A DNA stretch of 8,177 nucleotides, from the NCBI GenBank assembly GCA_021629085.1, contig JAJXRJ010000055.1:1-8177 (forward strand). Reading direction: 5' to 3'. This document shows, piece after piece, positions 1 through 6,035 of the stretch. Position 1 is the stretch's first letter. The number at the start of each line of letters is the position of its first letter. The stretch comes from Oscillospiraceae bacterium (GTDB taxonomy: Bacteria > Bacillota > Clostridia > UMGS1810). The translations under genes and the position numbers were made by a program. The notes beneath the pieces are model-generated. The model ran no database searches. It worked only from the letters and a program-made list of their open reading frames with translations, and was not told the origin of the DNA.

Positions 1-55
1 AACCTATGACCCTCTGCTTGTAAGGCAGATGCTCTCCCAGCTGAGCTAATCGCCC
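1..55 (-). tRNA. tRNA-Val (anticodon UAC), 3' part missing at window edge
   Basis: Read on the minus strand from base 55, the sequence has the acceptor 5' strand GGGCGAT, a D arm with GCTC/GAGC, and an anticodon arm TCTGC-CTTACAA-GCAGA. Bases 34-36 of the loop are TAC, so the anticodon is UAC and the amino acid valine. The variable loop and the start of the T arm follow (ATAGG and the first T residues) before the window ends. About 55 of roughly 76 bases are present; the T loop and the 3' acceptor strand lie outside. Whether more tRNA genes follow in the same transcript cannot be seen. Confidence 0.93.
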
Positions 56-101
56 GTGCCTCTTTTAAAAGACCGGAAAATTTTACCGGACAACACACAT
101 T

Positions 102-130
102 AGTATACTCTATATTATGCGCAATGTCAA
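102..130 (-). promoter_or_regulatory. Near-consensus sigma-A promoter for the tRNA-Val gene
   Basis: On the minus strand a perfect -35 box TTGACA (125-130) is followed after exactly 17 bases by TATACT (102-107), one mismatch from the -10 consensus. The expected start of transcription is near base 95, giving a leader of about 40 bases before the mature tRNA end at 55. The leader contains two CCGG tetramers flanking an A/T-rich centre (73-89), which could form a small hairpin. A strong stand-alone promoter suits a stable RNA gene. It lies only about 25 bases past the hslO stop codon. Confidence 0.85.
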
Positions 131-154
131 GTGTTTTTTCATATTTTTTAGAAA

Positions 155-1039
155 TTATAATTTTGCTTTTCTGAGCAATTCACTCAGCGCCGCTTTATCA
201 AATTGATACACCCGGTCACAAAAATGACAGGTAATCTCCGCCTTCCCATCTTCTTCAATCATGTTTGTAAGCTCCTGCTCGCCAATGGAAATGAGCGCCC
301 GTTCCACCCGCTCCTGTGTACAGCCGCAGTGATAACGTGTGTCCAGGCGATCGGTAAATTCGATGTCAAAGCCCTTCAGGGCTAAACGCAGAATATCTTC
401 CGGCGTGTTTCCATTCTCCAAAAGCGCTGTCACAGACGTAATGGAACCAATGGCTGCTTCCAACCGGCTAATATCCTCCTCTGCCGCCTCAGGCATGACT
501 TGCACAATAAATCCGCCCGCGGCTTTGACAGATAAATCCACATCCACTAAAACGCCCAGCCCAACAACAGACGGGACTTGCTCAGACACCGCAAAATACT
601 GGGTCAAATCATCTCCAATTTCGCCGGTGACAATGGGTGTTTTCCCAATATACGGCTCTTTGAGCCCCAAATCGCGTGTGACCACAAAAAAACCGTCCTG
701 CCCGATTGCGCCGCCCACATCCAGCTTTCCCTTTTCATTGAGCGGCAAGTCGAGCTGTGGGTTTCCTACATAGCCCTTAACATTGGACGCTGCATCGGTA
801 ATTGCAAGCACGCGGCCCAGCGGCCCGCCGCCCGCAATTTGTAATGTAAGCAAGTCGCGCTCCGATTTTAGGGTTGCGCCCATCATGGCGGCCGCAGTCA
901 GCATCCGTCCCAACGCTGCCGTTGCCACTGGATAGGTTTTGTGAATCCGATGTGCTTCGTTTACTAAGTCCTTCGTTGTCGCGGCAAATGCGCGCAAAGC
1001 GCCATTGCCGGCGGTTGCCCGCACAATATAGTCTGTCAT
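155..1039 (-). CDS. hslO: Hsp33 redox-regulated molecular chaperone
   Basis: This encodes Hsp33, a cytosolic holdase activated by oxidative stress plus unfolding. In the family, four C-terminal cysteines bind zinc when reduced; disulfide formation releases the zinc and exposes the substrate-binding surface. The 294-residue product has the usual family length. The zinc motif is complete: CGC at Cys238/Cys240 and CHFC at Cys271/Cys274. The N-terminal chaperone domain starts with TDYIVRATAGNGALRAFAA. I chose the ATG at 1039 because GGAGGA lies 4 bases upstream and the first residues match the family. The frame stays open back to 1111, but that extension has no family match and runs into the preceding gene. 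The gap to the upstream DRTGG gene is only 16 bases, so it is probably the last gene of the tyrS operon. No clear intrinsic terminator follows it. Confidence 0.95.
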   Translation of the reverse strand: MTDYIVRATAGNGALRAFAATTKDLVNEAHRIHKTYPVATAALGRMLTAAAMMGATLKSERDLLTLQIAGGGPLGRVLAITDAASNVKGYVGNPQLDLPLNEKGKLDVGGAIGQDGFFVVTRDLGLKEPYIGKTPIVTGEIGDDLTQYFAVSEQVPSVVGLGVLVDVDLSVKAAGGFIVQVMPEAAEEDISRLEAAIGSITSVTALLENGNTPEDILRLALKGFDIEFTDRLDTRYHCGCTQERVERALISIGEQELTNMIEEDGKAEITCHFCDRVYQFDKAALSELLRKAKL

Positions 1040-1055
1040 AGAATCCTCCGTAGTA

Positions 1056-1391
1056 TTATGTTTCCAAAAGCGCGCCAATTGACACCGCGAGCGCATAAGC
1101 AGTTTTGCCACTGGAGTAAATGGTAACGCATTCGTCTTCCGCTTTCTCCAGCACCATCTGTTCCACAGACAGCCCTTCTGGGATGATAATTAAAGATGCG
1201 CCGGTAAGCACTGCGATTGCCACAATGTTGATGTTCGTCTGCACGGTAATCCAAGCATCGTGCTCTGATACCCGCCCCATAGCCATGCTCAAAAGGTCAC
1301 AGACGTAACATCCTTCCACCGGCTCTGAGCACTCGCTGTCGCCAGCCAAAAGGGTTAGTCCCAGTTTTTGCGCAAATGCTTTTACCGTCAT
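1056..1391 (-). CDS. DRTGG domain protein (second copy in the Fe-S sensor module)
   Basis: This is a small 111-residue cytosolic protein of the DRTGG type, a domain also found in the N-terminal part of some phosphotransacetylases and in proteins annotated as HPr-kinase-like. Its biochemical role is not established; it is thought to bind a ligand or partner. Features resembling family members are the MTVKAFAQKLGL start, GCYVCDLLS at about 27-35, AWITVQTNINIVAIAVLTGA at about 46-65 and a C-terminal segment ending near residue 111. It has several cysteines (21, 28, 31, 88), which may or may not matter. The ATG at 1391 is preferred over the in-frame ATG at 1400. AGGGG sits 9 bases before 1391 but directly abuts 1400, and the shorter start fits the family. 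The start lies one base after the stop of the Fe-S gene, which suggests translational coupling. Confidence 0.83.
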   Translation of the reverse strand: MTVKAFAQKLGLTLLAGDSECSEPVEGCYVCDLLSMAMGRVSEHDAWITVQTNINIVAIAVLTGASLIIIPEGLSVEQMVLEKAEDECVTIYSSGKTAYALAVSIGALLET

Positions 1392-1392
1392 C

Positions 1393-2713
1393 TTAGTCAT
1401 CCCCTTTTTTTAAATTTTCATCCTCATTATTTTCAAGTTTTAGGCTAGATTCGCCCAAACCTTTGACCAGATCGAGAATTTTTGATTTTAAATTGTAAAT
1501 ACAAATATCCTCTGTGGCATACCCGCGCACAATATCTTCGGCAAGCGCGCGGCAGGTGGGCGCCCCGCAGGAACCACAGTCCAACCCAGGCAGCCGGTCG
1601 CAAATTTCCATGATACGCGTCATTTTTTCCATGGCCGATTGCATGTCAGCGTCTAAATTCAAAATGGGGTGATACGAGATGGGGTGGTCAAACATCACAT
1701 CCACTTCTCCGTCATATGGAGTTTCATCTTTGCTTTTTACAGTTTTCGCAAGCTTTCGCACTCTAGTTTGCGCTACAAAGTTGTTTTCCACATTGAGCGG
1801 CCCCGCCCACACAGCCGCCCGTGCAGGCCAGCGCCTCCACATAGTCGACATCCAGGAGTTTATCATCCTCAATTTCCTCTAAAATCTTTACCACATTATG
1901 GATACCGTCCACCGCGATAATATTTTCCTGCCCCAGCGCCGACACCTCGCCGCCGGTATTTGCCCAGCAAACGCCGTGAAATCCAGCTTTGGAAAGTTCT
2001 TTCAAATTCTCTTTGTTGTTTAAGTACGGAAGCACCTTTAAATAGACGTCGTTTACAGAAAATACGCCGTCTATATAGGTTTTTGCCACGCCAAGGGGAT
2101 ATTTGGACGCGGTTGCCTTAGCGGCGCAGGGCGTGATGAAAAATACCCCAACTTCCTCCGCGCAAAGCCCGGTGTGCTGCACGGCCATTTCCTTTGCAAG
2201 CCGTCCTGCCAAATCCATAGGGGAAATTATGGGGAGCACATTGCCAATCAAATTTGGATACCGCACGCTGATCAGCCGTACCACTGCCGGGCAGGCAGAA
2301 CTGATAGTGGGCTTTGCAAGCTGCCCGGTTTCAAACAGCTTTTGCGTCTCCCGCGTGATAATCTGTGCCGCATACGCGACCTCAAACACATCGTCAAATC
2401 CGATTTTGGTAAGTGCGTTTAAAAGGATGTTGATATCTGAAAGCCCTTTAAACTGTCCATAAAAACTGGGCGCGGGCAGAGCGATGCGGTACTTGAACCG
2501 GCTGAGCATGGAAAGGTCGTCGGTGACACCTTTTTTTGCATGGTGTGGGCAAACCCGGATGCACTCGCCACAGTCGATACATTTGTCCTTGATGATTTTT
2601 GCCTTTCCGTTCCGCACCCGGATGGCCTGGGTGGGACAAAGCTGGATGCACTTGGTGCAGCCCTTGCACTTTTCCCGGTCCAGCGTCACGGAATGAACGA
2701 GATTATAATCCAT
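1393..2713 (-). CDS. [FeFe]-hydrogenase-like Fe-S sensor protein, interrupted by a one-base frameshift
   Basis: The 439-residue product is reconstructed across a frameshift at 1801-1804. It has three parts. The first is two N-terminal 4Fe-4S ferredoxin motifs (Cys16/19/22/26 and Cys45/48/51/55). The second is a domain like the large-subunit C-terminal domain of [FeFe] hydrogenase (about 70-320). The third is a C-terminal FeS domain with Cys379, Cys382, Cys387 and Cys404. The hydrogenase-like domain keeps the four cysteines expected to hold the cubane of an H-cluster: Cys141 in SACPA, Cys196 in TPCAAK, Cys297 and Cys301 in ACTGGC. It differs at positions important in catalytic enzymes. Without correction, reading stays open to a TAA at 1763-1765 and gives 316 residues with a foreign 12-residue tail. 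The downstream part (1396-1800) continues the family sequence with PLNVENNFVA. The ATG at 2713 follows AGAGGTG; an in-frame TTG at 2731 is less likely. The role in redox or H2 sensing is inferred. Confidence 0.85.
1801..1804 (-). other. Frameshift site in a run of four G
   Basis: On the minus strand the codons GTG GGC GGG (Val302-Gly303-Gly304) are followed by one surplus G. Removing one G from the run joins TGGCVGG directly to PLNVENNFV, as expected for the family. It also restores an open frame of 135 more codons ending at the TAA at 1393-1395. The original frame instead reads AAQCGKQLCSAN and stops. The downstream frame has no convincing start signal of its own. A sequencing or assembly error, or a real single-base insertion, explains it most simply. 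Confidence 0.85.
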
Positions 2714-2731
2714 ATTACACCTCTTCCCCAA

Positions 2732-3166
2732 TTACGCATGATTGGTTCTGACAAGCATTTCCACAGTGGTGCCTTTTCCCAGTTCGGAGGTAATGTGCAT
2801 TTCATCGGTGTACTTCTTCATATTTGGCAGCCCCATACCAGCGCCAAATCCCAGTTGCCTTACCCTTTCAGTCGCCGTGGAATAGCCTTCTTTCATAGCA
2901 AGGCTGATATCGGCAATGCCGGGGCCATTGTCTTTGAGTGTCATTTTTATGTAGTCCGTGGTAATTTCAACGTCAATGGTGCCGCCGTTTGCATGGATCA
3001 CCATGTTGATTTCTCCCTCATACATAGCAACTGCCACCTTACGGATGATTTCAGGGTCAACACCGAGCTGCTTGAGCATGCGTTTTAACTTGGTGGACGC
3101 CTCGCCTGCAACGGAAAAATCCGTGCCGTCCACGTCAAACCGCACCTGGAATTTATTTTCCGCCAT
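2732..3166 (-). CDS. Anti-sigma-factor-type HATPase (RsbW/SpoIIAB-like ATP-binding protein)
   Basis: A 144-residue GHKL/HATPase_c protein like the anti-sigma Ser/Thr kinases RsbW and SpoIIAB. The ATP-binding motifs are complete: an N box with Glu50 and Asn54 followed by His58 (EGEINMVIH), a G1 box DNGPGI at 79-84, and a glycine-rich G2 box GFGAGMG at 106-112. There is no sensor or dimerisation domain, so it is a stand-alone module rather than a sensor histidine kinase. It starts 33 bases after the upstream DRTGG gene with AAGGAGG 7 bases before the ATG, and stops 18 bases before the Fe-S protein start. No sigma factor, anti-anti-sigma factor or response regulator is encoded nearby, so its partner is unknown. 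The adjacent Fe-S and DRTGG proteins are the obvious candidates. Kinase activity is inferred from the family and not shown. Confidence 0.9.
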   Translation of the reverse strand: MAENKFQVRFDVDGTDFSVAGEASTKLKRMLKQLGVDPEIIRKVAVAMYEGEINMVIHANGGTIDVEITTDYIKMTLKDNGPGIADISLAMKEGYSTATERVRQLGFGAGMGLPNMKKYTDEMHITSELGKGTTVEMLVRTNHA

Positions 3167-3199
3167 TTTGTGTCCTCCTTACGGCAGATTGCCGGGATA

Positions 3200-3541
3200 T
3201 TATTGGTTGTAAAGCCCGCCGGCGTACAACCGCCCGCACGCAAGATAAAGCGGGTATTCGGTGGACAAAATTACCATATTCATTTCACGGGCAAGCGATA
3301 GAACTTCTTCTGTCGGCTGCTTGCCGCGCACAAATACAATCGCTTTCATATCCATCATTTCCGCCGTGCGCACTACCTGCGGGTTGACAAGGCCGGTAAG
3401 CAGCAGCGCCTGGTCTTTGACAAATGCCAAAACATCGCTCATCAAATCGCTGCCACAGGCGGAAAGGATGTCCGTATCCAGCAGTGTTTCACATGTGAGA
3501 ACCTTTGCGCCCAAAATCTCCTGCACAGTTCTTAGCGTCAT
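3200..3541 (-). CDS. DRTGG domain protein (first copy in the Fe-S sensor module)
   Basis: A 113-residue cytosolic protein. Its central LLLTGLVNPQVVRTAEMMDMK (about 46-66) and the later segment VILSTEYPLYLACGRLYAGGL match small DRTGG proteins encoded beside [FeFe] hydrogenase genes in Clostridia. No transmembrane segment or catalytic motif is visible, and the biochemical function is unknown. The ATG at 3541 has GGAGGT 5 bases upstream. It lies 20 bases after the tyrS stop codon, so it is probably cotranscribed with tyrS and opens the four-gene module (DRTGG, HATPase, Fe-S protein, DRTGG). It is only distantly similar to the other DRTGG protein at 1056-1391, so the two probably have different roles and are not a recent duplication. 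Confidence 0.83.
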   Translation of the reverse strand: MTLRTVQEILGAKVLTCETLLDTDILSACGSDLMSDVLAFVKDQALLLTGLVNPQVVRTAEMMDMKAIVFVRGKQPTEEVLSLAREMNMVILSTEYPLYLACGRLYAGGLYNQ

Positions 3542-3561
3542 AAACTACCTCCGTAACCTCT

Positions 3562-4788
3562 CTAGCCTAATACCACCCTGTGATACACCTTTTTGCCTTT
3601 TTTTATAATCAGTTCGCCGTCTTTAAAATCGGCCATCCCAATCACACGGGCGATGTCTCCCACCTTTTCGTCATTGACCGAAATACCACCCTGGGTGATG
3701 AGCCGGCGACCCTCGCCTTTGGAGGGGATCAACCCGGTTTTTGACAGCAGCTCTAAAATGCCCATGCCGTCTCCCAGCTCGTCTATGCCAATGGTTGTGG
3801 TGGGCATGTTTTCTGAGCTGACCCCTGCGCCAAACACCGCTTCTGCAGTGGCCTTTGCCTTGTTGGCCTCTTCTTCGCCGTGCACCAGCTTGGTTACTTC
3901 ATATGCCAAAATACGTTTTGCCTCGTTGAGCTCCTGGCCCGAAAGCTTCTCCAACTCCCGGATTTGGTCCATGGGCACAAAAGTGATGAGCTTTAGGCAG
4001 TTGATGACATCTGCATCCTCTACATTGCGCCAATATTGGTAAAAGTCGTAGGGAGAGGTTTTGTCAGGGTCAAGCCACACGGCACCCTTTTGGGTCTTGC
4101 CCATCTTTTTGCCGTCGCTGGTGGTAAGGAGCGTAAACGTCATGCCATACACCTGCTCGGATTTCACCCGGCGCACCAGCTCAATGCCGCCCAAAATATT
4201 AGACCACTGGTCGTCGCCGCCCAACTCCAATTTGCAGCCGTAATTTTCATGCAGTTTTAAAAAGTCGTAGCTCTGCATGAGCATATAGTTAAACTCAATA
4301 AAGGAAAGGCCGCGCTCCAGCCTGGATTTAAAGCACTCAAATGTCAGCATGCGGTTGACCGAAAAGTGCACGCCAATCTCCCGCAAAAAGTCAATGTAAT
4401 TGAGGTTTAGCAGCCAGTCGGCATTGTTGACCATCAGCGCCTTTCCCTCTGAAAAATCCACCAGCGTGGAAAGCTGCTTTTTAAAGCAGTCGGCATTGTG
4501 CGCAATGGTTTCTTGCGTCATCATCTGACGCATGTCCGTTCTGCCGGAAGGGTCTCCCACCATGGCTGTACCGCCGCCCAAAACCGCAATGGGCCGATGC
4601 CCCGCGCGCTGCATGTGCGCCATAACAACCATCTGCAAAAAATGTCCCACATGGAGACTGTCCGCCGTTGGATCAAAACCAATATAGAACGTGACCTTCT
4701 CCCGCCCCAAAAGTTCTCGGATTTCTGTTTCATGCGTAGTTTGGGCAATCAACCCCCGCTCTTTTAATACGTCGTAAATATTCTCCAT
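3562..4788 (-). CDS. tyrS: Tyrosyl-tRNA synthetase
   Basis: A class I aminoacyl-tRNA synthetase that charges tRNA-Tyr with tyrosine using ATP. The 408-residue product has normal length. The catalytic Rossmann domain shows the HIGH motif as HVGH at 46-49 and the KMSKS motif as KMGKT at 228-232. Tyrosine-pocket segments QSYDF (about 172-176) and DDQW (192-195) lie between them. A C-terminal S4 RNA-binding domain (about 354-408) starts with GEGRRLITQGGISVND. The ATG at 4788 follows AAAGGA with about 8 bases spacing. It is the first gene of a probable six-gene operon driven by the promoter at 4872-4900. The leader is too short for a T-box, the control element often found before tyrS in Firmicutes. 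Confidence 0.97.
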   Translation of the reverse strand: MENIYDVLKERGLIAQTTHETEIRELLGREKVTFYIGFDPTADSLHVGHFLQMVVMAHMQRAGHRPIAVLGGGTAMVGDPSGRTDMRQMMTQETIAHNADCFKKQLSTLVDFSEGKALMVNNADWLLNLNYIDFLREIGVHFSVNRMLTFECFKSRLERGLSFIEFNYMLMQSYDFLKLHENYGCKLELGGDDQWSNILGGIELVRRVKSEQVYGMTFTLLTTSDGKKMGKTQKGAVWLDPDKTSPYDFYQYWRNVEDADVINCLKLITFVPMDQIRELEKLSGQELNEAKRILAYEVTKLVHGEEEANKAKATAEAVFGAGVSSENMPTTTIGIDELGDGMGILELLSKTGLIPSKGEGRRLITQGGISVNDEKVGDIARVIGMADFKDGELIIKKGKKVYHRVVLG

Positions 4789-4813
4789 GCCGCGTTTCCT
4801 TTCTGTCTTTTGT

Positions 4814-4849
4814 AAAAATTCTTAAAGACCGGCACGTATGTTGTGCCGG
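4814..4849 (-). terminator. Hairpin with broken U-tract in the tyrS leader / after the ATPase gene
   Basis: A perfect 7-bp stem, CCGGCAC (4843-4849 on the minus strand) and GTGCCGG (4829-4835), encloses a 7-base loop. It is followed by TCTTTAAGAATTTTT, a U-rich but interrupted tail. It could terminate the upstream ATPase transcript. However, it lies about 15-35 bases downstream of the predicted start of the tyrS transcript, so it must be partly read through or act as a leader element for tyrS. The broken tail argues for a weak terminator. Confidence 0.5.
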
Positions 4850-4871
4850 CCGCAATCTTATCTTATTTGAA

Positions 4872-4900
4872 ATTTTATCATACTTTTTATGCGATTTCAA
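4872..4900 (-). promoter_or_regulatory. Predicted promoter of the tyrS-hslO operon
   Basis: On the minus strand TTGAAA (4895-4900) and TAAAAT (4872-4877) are separated by exactly 17 bases; each differs from the sigma-A consensus by one base. The -35 box overlaps the last sense codons of the upstream ATPase gene (stop TAA at 4887-4889). Transcription should begin near 4865, leaving a leader of about 77 bases before the tyrS ATG. The promoter explains how tyrS and the five genes after it can be expressed independently of the upstream gene. Confidence 0.65.
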
Positions 4901-5948
4901 GTATTTGTTTGAGCGTTTTATCAAACAGCGCGTCAATGTCTTGAAAATGCATATTGGGAATGTAGCAGGCTTCCAGCTCGTCGTGCAGCGCCTTGGCCTG
5001 CCGAATGGTGGATACCGTGCGGTCAAGCAGTGTGCGCATTGCTTCGCCGTCATACTTTAAAACATCCAAAACCGCATCTGATACCCCTGCTGCCGGCTCA
5101 AACTCCACCACTTCGCCGTCTTGATACGAATGATACGCATTGCTGGTGGTAAACGCCAATCCCAGCGTAGGAATGAGCAGATGCTCGCAGGTGTTTTCCG
5201 GATCCATCGGGCAAAAATAGAGCTCTGCATCCATGCCGCGCTTGATTGCATAGTCGGCAAGCTGGGTTAAAACATCCCCCGCATACCCCTTTAACACGTA
5301 GGTTTTTTTGCCGGGAATCAGCGTATCCAAATAGTTTACCATGCCGTTTGGCGTAATCCCGCTGGCAAACAATTTGCGCTTATTCCCCTGCTTGGGGGAA
5401 AGCGGCAGTTCTGCAAATTCATGGAATACCACGCTTTCAATAAAGCTATCCCGCGCATAAGGGCTGTAAATAACCTGGTTGATGGCTGCTATGTCGTCAT
5501 AGAGTTTGCGCGCTGCACCCAAATACCGATATGCGCGCTGATAAAGCCCGCTAATTTCATCGCCCAGCCGCATTATTTCCTGCCGGTGTGCGCGGATGCC
5601 CGCTTCCTCCCAAAAATCGCCCAAATGCAGCACAGTGTCCACCGCGCCCGGATATTTCGGATCCATCACATGCGGCGACGTGCCGTCCATCAACGCAACA
5701 TTTACTTTTTTTATCACCACACCGTCTAACGAATGGTCGTCTGACGAGCAGTGCACCAGTTCTGTATCGTAGCCGCGCTTATCCATGGCCGCTGCAATCT
5801 TTCGCATAAACGAAGACTTGCCGGTGCCCGGCCCGCCCTTGATACAATAAATTTTTGCCGCGTTTTTTGACGGCAATATGTAATCAAAGTAGGAATAAAA
5901 TCCAAACGGCGTATTTGCGCCCGAAAAAAAATGCCTTTCGTTTGCCAT
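4887..5948 (-). CDS. PRK06851-type duplicated P-loop ATPase
   Basis: A 353-residue cytosolic protein of the PRK06851 family, whose role is unknown to me. It consists of two related halves. The first begins FFSGANTPFGFYSYFDYILP and carries an intact Walker A, GGPGTGKSS at 38-46, then VHCSSDDHSLDGVVI. The second, from about 192, mirrors this with FASGITPNGMVNYLDTLIP, then KGYAGDVLTQ at 220-229 where a P-loop is expected, then YFCPMDPEN. The second P-loop has lost the GKS/T residues and about four positions, so only the first half can bind nucleotide in the usual way. The ATG at 5948 has GGAGGT 7 bases upstream. The gene follows tcdA after an 87-base structured gap. No partner gene reveals its substrate. 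Confidence 0.85.
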   Translation of the reverse strand: MANERHFFSGANTPFGFYSYFDYILPSKNAAKIYCIKGGPGTGKSSFMRKIAAAMDKRGYDTELVHCSSDDHSLDGVVIKKVNVALMDGTSPHVMDPKYPGAVDTVLHLGDFWEEAGIRAHRQEIMRLGDEISGLYQRAYRYLGAARKLYDDIAAINQVIYSPYARDSFIESVVFHEFAELPLSPKQGNKRKLFASGITPNGMVNYLDTLIPGKKTYVLKGYAGDVLTQLADYAIKRGMDAELYFCPMDPENTCEHLLIPTLGLAFTTSNAYHSYQDGEVVEFEPAAGVSDAVLDVLKYDGEAMRTLLDRTVSTIRQAKALHDELEACYIPNMHFQDIDALFDKTLKQILEIA

Positions 5949-5978
5949 TCTTGCTACCTCCTATTTAGTCACACTTTA

Positions 5979-6026
5979 AAACGTCACACCCTATCCTATG
6001 CAGACACAGGTAAACGTGTGACGTTT
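5979..6026 (-). repeat. Long inverted repeat between tcdA and the ATPase gene; possible terminator or attenuator
   Basis: Two perfect 11-bp arms, AAACGTCACAC (5979-5989) and GTGTGACGTTT (6016-6026), flank a 26-base spacer. The right arm is also part of a second palindrome, AAACGT-gtg-ACGTTT (6012-6026). A further direct copy of GTCACAC lies at 5968-5974. The element starts 9 bases after the tcdA stop codon. In the minus-strand transcript the distal arm is followed only by a short U stretch (GUUUUAAAG), so termination would be weak. The shared arm means the RNA could fold in two mutually exclusive ways. No convincing promoter for the ATPase gene is seen in this gap. Confidence 0.6.
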
Positions 6027-6035
6027 CAAAGCAGT

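Noticed and set aside
1040..1111. Longer hslO start giving 24 extra residues
   Set aside because: The extension overlaps the preceding DRTGG gene, matches nothing in Hsp33, and a strong ribosome binding site sits before the ATG at 1039.
1805..1872. An independent gene starting inside the Fe-S gene at 1872
   Set aside because: Its first residues are an out-of-frame reading of the Fe-S coding sequence and it has no plausible start signal; it is the continuation of the frameshifted gene.
2714..2731. Upstream TTG start for the Fe-S protein (adds MGKRCN)
   Set aside because: The extension would use the AGAGGTG ribosome binding site itself as coding sequence; the ATG at 2713 is correctly spaced from it.
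4789..4865. T-box riboswitch before tyrS
   Set aside because: The leader is far too short and lacks the conserved T-box sequence; the GGAAACGCGG stretch near the start is only a faint resemblance.
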